This document shows positions 25,244 to 34,441 of a DNA stretch of 64,000 nt, in pieces. Position numbers and translations under genes: made by a program. Under the pieces are notes generated by a model. The model ran no database searches, was not told the origin of the DNA, and worked only from the letters and a program-made list of their open reading frames with translations. The number at the start of each line of letters is the position of its first letter. The stretch's first letter is position 1. The DNA comes from Ignavibacteriota bacterium. GTDB taxonomy: Bacteria; Bacteroidota; Ignavibacteria; SZUA-365. The DNA lies in assembly GCA_016218045.1 (NCBI GenBank), contig JACRFB010000059.1:1-64000 (forward strand), given 5' to 3'.

Positions 25244-28200
25244 GACAGACCCGCCTTATGATCCGCCTCATCCTCCCCGCGCTCGCGGTGCTCCTCTCCG
25301 TGCAGACGCAGGCGCAGATCACGCTGAACCTCTCGGGCGCCGACGCATCGGCGTATCCGACCATCAAGGTGTTCTTCGAGGCGCGCGACCGCAACGCGGC
25401 GCAGATACGCTCGTTCGTGCCATCGGATTTTACTGTGGTGGAGGATGGTATCACGCGTCCCGTGCTCAGCGTCAGTTGCCCCCCGCCCACAACTCCACCG
25501 TTGTCGCTCACGCTCACGGTCGACATCAGCTACTCGATGTCGATCGCGGGGCGGCTCAACAACGCGAAGACGGCGGCGTCGGTGCTTGTGCGCTCGCTGA
25601 ACTTCCCGCCGGCGCAAGTGGGCATCACAACATTCACCGACGATTCGTTTATCACGCTGCCCTTCTCCGGCGACACGACACAGATCCTGAGCAGCATCGC
25701 GTCCCTCACCACTGTGTCGCGCAGCGGCACCGACTTTCTGGGGGCCTGCCTCGATCCAACAACGGGCGCGCTGGACTTCACGAAGAACCGCACAGGCGAC
25801 CGCTACATCATCTTCATCACCGACGGCGCGCAGAACCTGCTTGCCGCCGACGAGCAGCGCATCATCACCGCCGCGGTTGCCGCAAATCTGCGCATCTACA
25901 CGGTGACATTATCACCCTTCATACAGAACTTCTCGCTGCGGCGCATCGCCACCGGCACGGGAGGATTGTGGTTCGAGGACATTACCACCGAGCAGGCGGC
26001 CATCGATGCATTCAAACGCATCGGCGACCGCCTCTACACGTATGCGCCGTGTGAACTGACGTATGTGACCAGCGGCTGCGAAACGCGCCGCAATGTGGAC
26101 GTGACCCTGCGGAAACTTTCGTCCACCGCGACGAAGTCGCTGCAGTACCTCGTGCCCGCGGGCGCCATCGTGTCGCTGGAGTCGTCGAACCTCCTGCTCG
26201 ACTACGGCGTTGTGGGCGCGGGCTCCTCGCGTCCGCTCAACGTGACGATTACTGCGCGCAACGGCGCGGTGAACGTGACGGGCTTGTCGACGTCGCATCC
26301 CGCGTACCAGATCACGTCGTTCGGCGGCAGCGCGCCGCCGTTCACACTCGCGGCGAACGAGTCGCGCGTGCTCCGCATACAATACACCGCGTCCGACACG
26401 TCGAAACTCGTGGCACAGCTCAACGTGCAGTGCAACGCGCCTTGTGTGAATCCGCCCGTGCTCTCCGCGGGTTCCTACAAACCCGACGCGCTGCGCCTCG
26501 TGCAGCCCAACGGCGGAGAGGTGCTGTACGTGGCGTCCTCGTACATGATCCGGTGGGCGGGCATTGCGCCGAATCAGCAGGTGATCCTCGAATACAGCAC
26601 TGACGCCGGCGCGACGTGGTATCAGATCTCGCCGAACGCGTACTCCCTCGCCTCGAACTGGGTGGTGCCGAACACGCCGAGTCCCAACTGTCTCGGCCTC
26701 GTGCGCACGCCCGAAAAACGCGCGACAAACAAGGATGCCATCTGGCTGCCCTGGCAGCCGGAGGAGGTGGTGGATCTCGATATCGCCGCGGGCGGGGCGT
26801 TGTGCGCCACCGCGCAGGGTGACGGACACGTGAAGGTGTTTGCGCCCGACAACAGCGTGCTTATCGATATGCTCGCGGGACACACAGGCCGCGCCACCGC
26901 GGTCGCGTTTTCGCCCGACGGCTCGCTGCTCGCGAGCGGCGGCAGTGACGGGCGCGTGAAGATATGGTCCACCGCATCCGGCGCGCTGCTGCGCGACCTT
27001 GCCCACGGCGGCACGGTGCACTCGCTCGCTTTCGCGCGCGACGGCGCGACACTCGCCAGCACCGACGGCGGCGCGGTGGTGCTGTGGCGCACGTCGGATT
27101 GGAGCGAAGCATGGAGGCGCAACGGCGCGACAGGCACCGATGGGGCGCTCTGCATTTCGCCGAAAAACGCCTGGGTCGCGTCCGCAACCGGCAGCCAGAT
27201 CGCGATACTGCGTTTTACCGACGGTTCCACGATGCAGACGCTGTCCGGTCACGGCGGCGCTGTCCGCGCATTGTCCATCACCGCGGGCGGACAGATGCTC
27301 GCCAGCGGAAGCGACGACCGCAGCATCATCCTGTGGAAGACCGCGACGTGGCAAAACACGGCGACGCTCAGCGGCCACACGGGCGCGGTGACTTCCGTGC
27401 AACTCTCGCCTTCGGGCCTGTACTGCCTGAGTTCCTCGCGCGACCGTTCCGTGCGCATATGGGACACGCGCCGCGCGCTTGCGACGCAGACCTTCACCGG
27501 CCACACCCTCGACGTCAACGCCGCGCGCACCGACGCGCGCTCGGGCCTCACCCTCTCGGGCGGACTCGACCGCACGATCCGTGCCTGGGGATATTCGCTG
27601 CCCCTCGACGACATGAGCGACAGTCTCTGGGCCATCATCGCCCCGAACACCACACTGCGGGTGGATCCGCCCGCGTTCACGACTGTGCTGTGCCCCGGCG
27701 AATATTCGGAGTCGGAGATCTTTTTCAAGAACACCGGCAATCAGCCGCTCACGATGCAGACCGCGACATTCAGCGGCAGCCCCGCGTTTTCCTTCGCCCC
27801 CGGATACTCGCTGCCTCCCGCCCGCGTGTTGCAGCCGGAGGACACGCTGCGACTGCGTGTGCGTTTTTACCCCGCGTCGCCGGGCGATCACCAGGGCACG
27901 ATCACTTTCACCACCGATGCGCCGACGATGGCCACGTTCGACGTCCCGCTGCTCGGTCACAAGGACAGCGCCGGATTTTTCGCCCTGCCCGACACGATCG
28001 ACACGGGCGAGTTGTACGCATGTACGCTCCCCGCGGTCTTTTCCATCGAACTCACAAACGCGGGCACGGTCAATCTGCGCATTGACTCGCTCGATGCCGC
28101 TTTCACCGGTTCGATGCAGCTCGAGCCCACACTGCCTCATCCTCTGCTCGCGGGTGAAATCGACACGCTCACTCTCTCGCTGCGGCCCGGGCAACTCGGA

Positions 28201-30249
28201 CCCTTCGTCGGCCGCCTGATTCTGGGCGCGCCCACTTGTGATGTGCGCGACACCATCGTGCTGACAGGATCTCTCGTTGCGACACGGCCCGTTCTTACGC
28301 CGGATCCTGTGGCGTTCGGATTCACAACCGTAGGCGATACGAGCCAGCAGGCAGCGTCGCTGCGCAATCCGACACGCGCGCCCATGACCATCGACACGAT
28401 CACGATTGACAATACCGAGTTTTTCATCACAAGTCCCACGGCATTCCCGCTTGTCATTCCCCCGCTCGACAGCATCCCCGTATCGCTGTCGTTCGCTCCT
28501 GTGACGGAGGGTACCGCGTTCGCGCGGCTGACGGCTTACAGTTCCGCGCCGTGCGCCGACACGGTGCAGGTCGGCGTACGCGGCAGTGCCGCGCGCAAAC
28601 CCGCCATCGCATTCCGCGGAGGAGAATTCGAAACACTGCTGTGCCCCGACCGCCTGTTCACCGACAGCATCGTGGTGCTGCGTAACACCGGCGGCGTTGC
28701 GCTTCTGGTGTCGAACATGGATATCCGCGGGACGCACGCGGGCGACTTCAGCATACTGACCAGTACAACCGGCACCATCGCTCCGGGCGATTCCATGACC
28801 GTGCGCATCCGCTTCGAGCCGAAGGGCACGGGCCTTCGCACGGCGACACTGCGTGTGACGAACAACTCGTCGCAATTGCCACAGCTCGACATCTCGCTTG
28901 TGGGCCGCAAGGATTCCGCGGGCTTCGTGATCGATCCGCCCTCGATCGACGCGGGTGTGGTGCACGTCTGTGATCTCCCCGTGATACGCAAAGTCGTGTT
29001 CCGAAACACGGGGACGGTGCCTTTGAGTATCGACCTTGTCGCGGGTTCGCTGCCCGCGTTTGCACGCATCGAAAATCCGCCGCCGCTCTCGCTTCGGAAC
29101 AACGACACCCTAGAGGTGTTCGTGCGATTTCTCCCCACGCAGTTCGGTCCCGCGGCAGGTGTGGCACGTTTCTCCGCTTCACCCTGCGGCGAGACTGCCG
29201 CACTCGCGCTTGCGCTCGTGTACGAACCGTCGACACCGCTGGCGCGTCCCGCACCCGTCGACTTCGGATCGCTGGGCGTGGGCGTGCGACAGACACGGCG
29301 TACCTATGTTGTGAATCCGGCGAGCGTGCCGATGCGTGTCACAACGCTCGACCTGCTGCCGCTGCCCGGTCCCACACTCCGCCGTGTGCAGCCGGCCACA
29401 CTGCCCGCGACAATTGCGGGCCGCGATTCGCTCCTGGTCGAATATGAATACGCTCCGACTGCGGACGAGTTAATCACGGCCACATTGCACGTGGTTACCG
29501 ACCTGCCCTGCACAGATTCCGTGCGGCTTGCCGTGCGCGCAACCGGTGTCGGAGCGCTGTCGCTCATCACGCTGCCGACACTCAGTGCGGAAATCGGCAC
29601 ACGGGTCCGCATCCCCGTCACGCTCGCAACGAGCAGCAATCTCGCCCTGACATCCACACACTCGCCACGCGCGCAGATCGTGTGGAACAGATCGATGTTG
29701 TGGCCCATTTCGGTGAACGCAAACGCAGGCACCGCCACGATGACCTCGCAGGCAGAGGGCGACAGTCTCGTCGTCACCGTTGATGTGCAGCAGACGGGCA
29801 CTCCGGCGAATGGCGCGCTGGCCGAGATCGAATGTCTGGTCCTGCTCGGCACAAACGATTCAACCGCGCTCACCCTGCGCTCCTTCGCGTGGACCGCGGG
29901 CACCGCCGCGGTGCAGACCAGCAACGGCGTCTTCACCGCGCTGGGCATCTGCGATCAGGGCGGCCAGCGTCTGATGTCGATGTCGAACCTCGTCAAACTC
30001 TTCGGCAACACTCCGAATCCGTTTAATCCCGAGACGGTCATCGAGTACGAACTCCCCGACGAGATGTACGCAGATCTGCGCGTGTTCGACGGCCTCGGAC
30101 ACGAGGTGGCCATGCTCGCCACGGGCGTCCACACACGCGGGAGACACCGCGCCGTGTTCCACGGTGACGGCCTCGCAAGCGGCACCTTATTCGCCGTCCT
30201 CCGTGCCGCGGGTGTCACACGTCTCCTGCCGATGCTGCTCGCCAAGTAA
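25240..30249 (+). CDS. Giant VWA + WD40 + choice-of-anchor-D protein with T9SS tail
   Basis: A 1669-aa exported protein (signal peptide ends LLSVQTQAQ). Domains in order: von Willebrand A with an intact MIDAS DxSxS (TVDISYSMS, about residue 93) and later ITDGAQN; a segment with NGGEVLYVASSYMIRW; a WD40 propeller (about 540-790) with six or seven blades, such as GHTGRATAVAFSPDGSLLAS and GSDDRSIILWKT; about six choice-of-anchor-D/HYDIN-like beta repeats marked by RNTG and VRFEP-type strands (about 800-1430); a cohesin-like domain; and the T9SS tail TPNPFNPETVIEYELP. Translation is coupled to the OmpA gene by the ATGA overlap. Metal-dependent adhesion plus protein scaffolding at the cell surface is the inferred role. 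I know of no described protein with this exact order. Confidence 0.92.
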   Translation: MRQTRLMIRLILPALAVLLSVQTQAQITLNLSGADASAYPTIKVFFEARDRNAAQIRSFVPSDFTVVEDGITRPVLSVSCPPPTTPPLSLTLTVDISYSMSIAGRLNNAKTAASVLVRSLNFPPAQVGITTFTDDSFITLPFSGDTTQILSSIASLTTVSRSGTDFLGACLDPTTGALDFTKNRTGDRYIIFITDGAQNLLAADEQRIITAAVAANLRIYTVTLSPFIQNFSLRRIATGTGGLWFEDITTEQAAIDAFKRIGDRLYTYAPCELTYVTSGCETRRNVDVTLRKLSSTATKSLQYLVPAGAIVSLESSNLLLDYGVVGAGSSRPLNVTITARNGAVNVTGLSTSHPAYQITSFGGSAPPFTLAANESRVLRIQYTASDTSKLVAQLNVQCNAPCVNPPVLSAGSYKPDALRLVQPNGGEVLYVASSYMIRWAGIAPNQQVILEYSTDAGATWYQISPNAYSLASNWVVPNTPSPNCLGLVRTPEKRATNKDAIWLPWQPEEVVDLDIAAGGALCATAQGDGHVKVFAPDNSVLIDMLAGHTGRATAVAFSPDGSLLASGGSDGRVKIWSTASGALLRDLAHGGTVHSLAFARDGATLASTDGGAVVLWRTSDWSEAWRRNGATGTDGALCISPKNAWVASATGSQIAILRFTDGSTMQTLSGHGGAVRALSITAGGQMLASGSDDRSIILWKTATWQNTATLSGHTGAVTSVQLSPSGLYCLSSSRDRSVRIWDTRRALATQTFTGHTLDVNAARTDARSGLTLSGGLDRTIRAWGYSLPLDDMSDSLWAIIAPNTTLRVDPPAFTTVLCPGEYSESEIFFKNTGNQPLTMQTATFSGSPAFSFAPGYSLPPARVLQPEDTLRLRVRFYPASPGDHQGTITFTTDAPTMATFDVPLLGHKDSAGFFALPDTIDTGELYACTLPAVFSIELTNAGTVNLRIDSLDAAFTGSMQLEPTLPHPLLAGEIDTLTLSLRPGQLGPFVGRLILGAPTCDVRDTIVLTGSLVATRPVLTPDPVAFGFTTVGDTSQQAASLRNPTRAPMTIDTITIDNTEFFITSPTAFPLVIPPLDSIPVSLSFAPVTEGTAFARLTAYSSAPCADTVQVGVRGSAARKPAIAFRGGEFETLLCPDRLFTDSIVVLRNTGGVALLVSNMDIRGTHAGDFSILTSTTGTIAPGDSMTVRIRFEPKGTGLRTATLRVTNNSSQLPQLDISLVGRKDSAGFVIDPPSIDAGVVHVCDLPVIRKVVFRNTGTVPLSIDLVAGSLPAFARIENPPPLSLRNNDTLEVFVRFLPTQFGPAAGVARFSASPCGETAALALALVYEPSTPLARPAPVDFGSLGVGVRQTRRTYVVNPASVPMRVTTLDLLPLPGPTLRRVQPATLPATIAGRDSLLVEYEYAPTADELITATLHVVTDLPCTDSVRLAVRATGVGALSLITLPTLSAEIGTRVRIPVTLATSSNLALTSTHSPRAQIVWNRSMLWPISVNANAGTATMTSQAEGDSLVVTVDVQQTGTPANGALAEIECLVLLGTNDSTALTLRSFAWTAGTAAVQTSNGVFTALGICDQGGQRLMSMSNLVKLFGNTPNPFNPETVIEYELPDEMYADLRVFDGLGHEVAMLATGVHTRGRHRAVFHGDGLASGTLFAVLRAAGVTRLLPMLLAK

Positions 30250-30293
30250 GTCACTTGCCGGCGTCGGCCTGACTTGCTCGGGCGGACGCTCGC

Positions 30294-30500
30294 GACAGTG
30301 AACGAGGAACTGGGAACGAGGAACTGGGAACTGGGAACGAGGACTTGGGAACGAGGAACTGGGACCTGGGAACTGGGAACTGGGATGCGTTCGCTTCAAG
30401 ACCCGTCTCCTGTCTCCTTCCTCCTGTCTCCTCACACTCCCTTCATAGATCGATCTACCAACTACCAACTACCACCTACCATCTACCATCTACCATCTAC
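30294..30500. repeat. Composite short-repeat gap between convergent genes
   Basis: First a heptamer block GGAACTG/GGAACGA (30300-30384) on the plus strand, then CTCCTGT/CTCCTTC words (30405-30433), then ATCTACC/AACTACC words (30452-30500) that run into the minus-strand gene and supply its TAG stop. The 30250-30293 stretch is unremarkable. Confidence 0.9.
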
Positions 30501-31396
30501 CGCGCATCAACTTTCCGAAAACCGATCGCAGTGCGGAATTCGAGCACGTTGCTGCGGGCAGACACACTCGCGTGAGAGAACTCTAAAAGATGCGGGACAA
30601 ACTCGAAGGACCCCGCATTGACTTTCTGCGACGGCACGGGAAAGGCCACCTCGGTACGGAGCGCGAGCGGGATCACCAGCGGCTGCATAATTTCGGATAA
30701 CTGGATCGGGATATCCTGATTCCACGGGATTCCCCATTCAAGCAGCGTGACTGTGAAACGCGCCTTGAGCATGAGCGTGCGGGACACGGGTTTCAACACG
30801 GCCGTACCGGTGTCGGTGGCGCGCACGTCGAACGCGATGCGTTCGTTTAAAGAGAGGTCGATGTCGGGTTTCGCACTGGCGGGGATGCCGGTGTACCTGC
30901 CCGACGCGGCGATGCGGCCGTGCCCCTCGATGACAAGATCCGCCTCGAGGCGATTGTTCTCGAAGCGGTCGAAACGGAATTGCGCAAGATTCAACACCAC
31001 CGCGCCACTGTCGATATCGAGCGTGTTTGTGTACGAGATGCCCAGAATCGATTTCTCGGCCTTCACGAGCGGACGCGTAGGAAGAAACCGGAGACGCACA
31101 TCGTCGCTGCGCACATACACGAAGGCGCGGGTGATGCGGTTGAGCGCATCCATACGCACTCGTGTCACCAGATCGGCACCGCCCGGCACAACCGCTCCGG
31201 CGGCACGCACACGCGCCTCCGCCGAATCGAGACGCGCGGCATGGCGGACGGTCTCCGCGCGGGACTGTTCGACGGTGGGCAGATGCACCGACGAACACGC
31301 GGCGAGATAGCACGTCATGCCGCAGAGCAGGACCAACAACGGCGCAGCGGTGCGCGCGCGACGCGATGCGGATGATTGCGACGCACGGCTGCTCAT
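30497..31396 (-). CDS. Putative envelope lipoprotein A of a coupled pair
   Basis: A 299-aa lipoprotein (hydrophobic segment ending TCYLAACSS). The mature domain is beta-rich with long amphipathic strands (VYVRSDDVRLRFLPTRPLVK, GAVVLNLAQFRFDRFENNRL, VLEFRTAIGFRKV), which could be a TULIP-like lipid-binding fold as in other periplasmic lipoproteins; this is a guess. Its ATG overlaps the stop of the preceding lipoprotein gene by 4 bases, so the two are translationally coupled and probably form a complex. The last codon is followed by TAG that belongs to a TAGATGG repeat, so the C-terminus may be repeat-trimmed. Confidence 0.82.
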   Translation of the reverse strand: MSSRASQSSASRRARTAAPLLVLLCGMTCYLAACSSVHLPTVEQSRAETVRHAARLDSAEARVRAAGAVVPGGADLVTRVRMDALNRITRAFVYVRSDDVRLRFLPTRPLVKAEKSILGISYTNTLDIDSGAVVLNLAQFRFDRFENNRLEADLVIEGHGRIAASGRYTGIPASAKPDIDLSLNERIAFDVRATDTGTAVLKPVSRTLMLKARFTVTLLEWGIPWNQDIPIQLSEIMQPLVIPLALRTEVAFPVPSQKVNAGSFEFVPHLLEFSHASVSARSNVLEFRTAIGFRKVDAR

Positions 31397-32169
31397 TTCG
31401 CCTCCGCGTTGGCGAGGTTCAACGCCACAAGCATGCGGCCTTCGAAGAACAGCGCCTCCTTGATGCGGAGGGTTGTGCGCAGCACTCTGCGCGGGCTGTC
31501 GATGTCGAGATTGATACCGCTTCGCACCTGCACGCGGCTGCCTTCGACAGGGAACGTGGACGCGGATTCGACGGGCAGCACAATGGGCGGGAGATCTTCG
31601 CCCAATCGCGCCAGACGCACCTTGATGAGATCGCGGATGATGTCGGACGCGGCTGAGAGGAGTCCGCCCGCCGACACATCGGGAGCGATATTAAACGGTT
31701 CGAGACGCGCGACCAGCCCGTCTTTCTCGAATGAGAGTGTGAGCACACAGTCCATGAGCAGACGCACGTCCACCGCGTAGTCCTCATTCCGCGCGTCGAG
31801 CGCAAGCGAGACGATGGCGCAGCCGTTGCGCAGCGCTGCCGTTGCTCCGCGCACGACGTAGGGCGTCTGTTCGTCCAGGCGTCCCGGCACCCCGACAACC
31901 TGCGCGAGCGCCTTGTTGACGGCCTCGGTGCCGAAGGTCACCACAACGTCGGCCTGCGTGACGGGCTCCCTGTTCTCGAGCCGGCGTGCGAGAGCCGTCG
32001 CGGCGTCGGCGCGGATGCGGGTCACCGCCGCCTCGCGCGATGCGGCGAATTGTTCCGCGTCGATGTCGGCGCCCGCAACGGTGCGGACAATGCCGCATCC
32101 GGTGCACCACATCAGGAGAAGGACGGCTGCAGCGATACGCGCCGTATCACGACCCGAAAAAAAAGACAC
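31393..32169 (-). CDS. Putative envelope lipoprotein B of a coupled pair
   Basis: A 258-aa lipoprotein with lipobox WCTGC. I choose the GTG at 32167-32169 (chain MSFFSGRDTARIAAAVLLLM): AAGG lies about 7 bases upstream and the overlap with rsmG is then about 23 bases, whereas the upstream ATG at 32247 would overlap it by 100 bases and prefix a basic, Cys-rich stretch. The mature part (VVTFGTEAVNKALAQVVGVP, LRNGCAIVSLALDARNED, VRSGINLDIDSPRRVLRTTL) is beta-rich, similar in style to lipoprotein A. Both look like periplasmic lipid- or ligand-binding proteins, but no family is certain. Downstream coupling by the ATGA overlap at 31393. Confidence 0.8.
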   Translation of the reverse strand: MSFFSGRDTARIAAAVLLLMWCTGCGIVRTVAGADIDAEQFAASREAAVTRIRADAATALARRLENREPVTQADVVVTFGTEAVNKALAQVVGVPGRLDEQTPYVVRGATAALRNGCAIVSLALDARNEDYAVDVRLLMDCVLTLSFEKDGLVARLEPFNIAPDVSAGGLLSAASDIIRDLIKVRLARLGEDLPPIVLPVESASTFPVEGSRVQVRSGINLDIDSPRRVLRTTLRIKEALFFEGRMLVALNLANAEAK

Positions 32170-32860
32170 GCAACACCTTTTTATCCTGTTCCACAAAGTA
32201 CGGTTCACCGGGCAGCGCGAGCGCATGCGTCTCGATGGACCGCACATCCTTCCGTGCCCGGGTCTCGGTCAACTCGTCCGCAATGTCGCCACCCTTCCAG
32301 GCGAGCAGCATGCGGGGTCCGTCACGCCGCAGCAGCGGCGAAGCCCAGGCGGCGAGCGCGGGTAACGCGGTGACGGCGCGCGCCACCACGACATCGGCAT
32401 CGCGGCCGAGTATATCGCGCACGGCCGCATCCTCGACCCGCGCATTGAGGCAATGCACGTTCGCGAGCTGCAGCTCACCCGCCATGGCCTCGACCGCGCG
32501 TATTTTTTTCGCGATCGAATCACAGAGCAGGAATCGCGTGTCGGGACGCAGAATCGAGAGGGGTATGCCCGGCAACCCGCCGCCGGTGCCGATATCGATC
32601 CAGTACCCGCCCGCGGGCAACTGCAGCACGGCAAGGGGCGCGAGTGAATGCAGCAGATGGTTGCGCCACAGTTCGGCCTCGTCCTTGCGCGAGATCAGGT
32701 TGAGACGCGCGTTCCATTCGCGCAGCAACTGCGCGTAGCGTGCCAGCGCGCGCTCCTGCTCGGCGTCCACCGGCAATCCCGCCTCGCGCAGAATGTCGCA
32801 CGCGTGCGACGCGCCCGCGTCGGGAGCGGGAGGAAAGGCGAGAATACCGGACTCACTCAT
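32147..32860 (-). CDS. rsmG: 16S rRNA (guanine(527)-N7)-methyltransferase
   Basis: A 237-aa Rossmann methyltransferase of the RsmG (GidB) family, which methylates N7 of G527 in the 530 loop of 16S rRNA with S-adenosylmethionine. The SAM motif is YWIDIGTGGGLPGIPLSI; then DTRFLLCDSIAKKIRAVEAM, the VHCLNARVED stretch and ADVVVARAVTALPALAAW, all typical. Length matches the family. The start at 32860 is 3 bases from the stop of the OmpA-PD40 gene, and its 3' end overlaps lipoprotein B. A housekeeping rRNA methylase embedded in an envelope operon is unusual; in many bacteria rsmG sits with mnmG or parAB. Confidence 0.95.
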   Translation of the reverse strand: MSESGILAFPPAPDAGASHACDILREAGLPVDAEQERALARYAQLLREWNARLNLISRKDEAELWRNHLLHSLAPLAVLQLPAGGYWIDIGTGGGLPGIPLSILRPDTRFLLCDSIAKKIRAVEAMAGELQLANVHCLNARVEDAAVRDILGRDADVVVARAVTALPALAAWASPLLRRDGPRMLLAWKGGDIADELTETRARKDVRSIETHALALPGEPYFVEQDKKVLRVFFFGS

Positions 32861-32863
32861 CCG

Positions 32864-34441
32864 TCATTCGTTGCGGTAAATGGCTATTTCGACGCGGCGG
32901 TTGCGCTGCCGTCCCTCGTCGGTGGTATTCGACGCGACGGGATTCATCTCGCCGTAGGTCCGCACCTCCAACTCGCGCCGGAGCTTCCCCATCCTGCCGA
33001 CGAGATAGCGTTCGACGTACTTGCTCACTTCGCTCGCGCGGTTGTAGCCGAGCCGGATGTTGTACATTTCGGTGCCCAGAGAATCCGTATGACCCGACAC
33101 CACCACAGTGGAGTTCGGGTAACGTGTCAGCAGCGCCACGACACTGTCGAGATTGCGCTTCTCCTCGGGCCGGATGTTGAACAGGTTAAAATCGAATTCC
33201 ACTACAAAGGCGTAAATCTTGCGCTCCTGTTCCATCACCGGTGTCAGCAGTATACGGCGATCGTGACGGCCCTCGGATTCGAGAGGATAAAAGAACGAAT
33301 CCACGGCGCTGGCATATCCCGGATGTGACGCGGTCACGCGATACTCGACGCCGTCGCGCACACGCGCTTCCGCGCGGCCTTCTGCGTCGGCCCGTATACC
33401 CACTTCCTCATCGCCGTCCGCACCAAAGACCACAAAAGCGGGTATGGGATCGAGCGTAAAGGCGTTGCGCGCGGTGTATCGGACCGAGAAGGGCGCGCGT
33501 ACCGTCGCGACCGGCGGCGGTGCCGCCGTGGCGCTCTCGCGCGTACTCGCCACGTAGAGATCGAAACCGCCGCGGCCGCCGTCGCGCGAGGAACAGAAGT
33601 AGAGCGTGTCACCGGCCCCGCGCGCGAGGAACGCGTCGTCCTCGTCGCTGTTGAAAGGTCGGCCGAGATTGAGCGGCGTGCTCCACACTCCGCGCGCGGA
33701 TCGCGTGAGGAAGATGTCGAAACCGCCGTATCCGGGCAGGTAGTCGGACGAGAAAAACAACGTGTCGCCGACCGCCGAAATGCGCGGCGCCTTCTCGTCG
33801 CCGGGAGTGTTCACCGGTTCGCCCAGATTCACGGGCGCGGACCACGCGCCGTCGCTTCCCTTCTTCGCCATCCAGATGTCGCTGCCGCCGTGTCCGCCGT
33901 GCCGTTCCGAAGCGAAATAGAGTTTCGTCCCGTCGGCCGTGAGCGACGGGTGGCTGTCCCATTCCTGGCTGTTGAGAGGGGCGCCGGGATTGTGAACGCC
34001 GGTGATCATGCCCTTTTCCTCGCGCCCGAAGACGAGGTCACAATCACCCACTCCGCCCGGCGCGTAACACCGCACGAACACTGCTTCGCCGCCGGGAGAG
34101 ATGGCCAGTACACCTTCGCCTTCAGCGCCGGCTGCTGCGGCCGTGGCGCGCGCGAGTTCCGCGCCGCCTGGTGCCAGGCGGTACAGCCGGTCATGTCCGT
34201 CGCCGTCTCCGCTGCTCCTGTTCGATGTAAAATACACGCCGCCATCACCGGACGGCAGCGGAGCCAAATCGTCCGCTTCGCTATTGGCCGGTGTGCCCGC
34301 ATTCCGGACCGTGTACTCCTTTGTTTTCTGCCAGGTGGCCGAGGGTCCGGCGCCGCAGCCGGCAACCGTGCAATACAGCACGATCGGGAGCAGGGGCAAC
34401 AGCCCGCGAGCTGCGGAGCGCGAGCGGAAACGTGTCGTCAT
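32864..34441 (-). CDS. PD40-OmpA lipoprotein (peptidoglycan-associated)
   Basis: A 525-aa lipoprotein: signal peptide from the ATG at 34441 (MTTRFRSRSAARGLLPLLPI) with lipobox TVAGC. A PD40/WD40-like beta-propeller follows (VYFTSNRSSGDGDGHDRLY, YFASERHGGHGGSDIWMAKK, LFFSSDYLPGYGGFDIFLT, YFCSSRDGGRGGFDLYV), then a small Ig/carboxypeptidase-regulatory-like domain, and a C-terminal OmpA domain (VSGHTDSLGTEMYNIRLGYN, NRRVEIAIYRNE) that binds peptidoglycan in the family. This layout is common in Bacteroidota next to T9SS proteins, where relatives such as PorE anchor the system, but identity with PorE is not shown. The ATG overlaps the stop of the barrel gene by 4 bases; rsmG starts 3 bases after. 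Confidence 0.9.
   Translation of the reverse strand: MTTRFRSRSAARGLLPLLPIVLYCTVAGCGAGPSATWQKTKEYTVRNAGTPANSEADDLAPLPSGDGGVYFTSNRSSGDGDGHDRLYRLAPGGAELARATAAAAGAEGEGVLAISPGGEAVFVRCYAPGGVGDCDLVFGREEKGMITGVHNPGAPLNSQEWDSHPSLTADGTKLYFASERHGGHGGSDIWMAKKGSDGAWSAPVNLGEPVNTPGDEKAPRISAVGDTLFFSSDYLPGYGGFDIFLTRSARGVWSTPLNLGRPFNSDEDDAFLARGAGDTLYFCSSRDGGRGGFDLYVASTRESATAAPPPVATVRAPFSVRYTARNAFTLDPIPAFVVFGADGDEEVGIRADAEGRAEARVRDGVEYRVTASHPGYASAVDSFFYPLESEGRHDRRILLTPVMEQERKIYAFVVEFDFNLFNIRPEEKRNLDSVVALLTRYPNSTVVVSGHTDSLGTEMYNIRLGYNRASEVSKYVERYLVGRMGKLRRELEVRTYGEMNPVASNTTDEGRQRNRRVEIAIYRNE

Noticed and set aside
25912-28965. 1017-aa open frame antisense to the VWA-WD40 giant
   Set aside because: Same GC-driven shadow effect; composition unlike any real protein.
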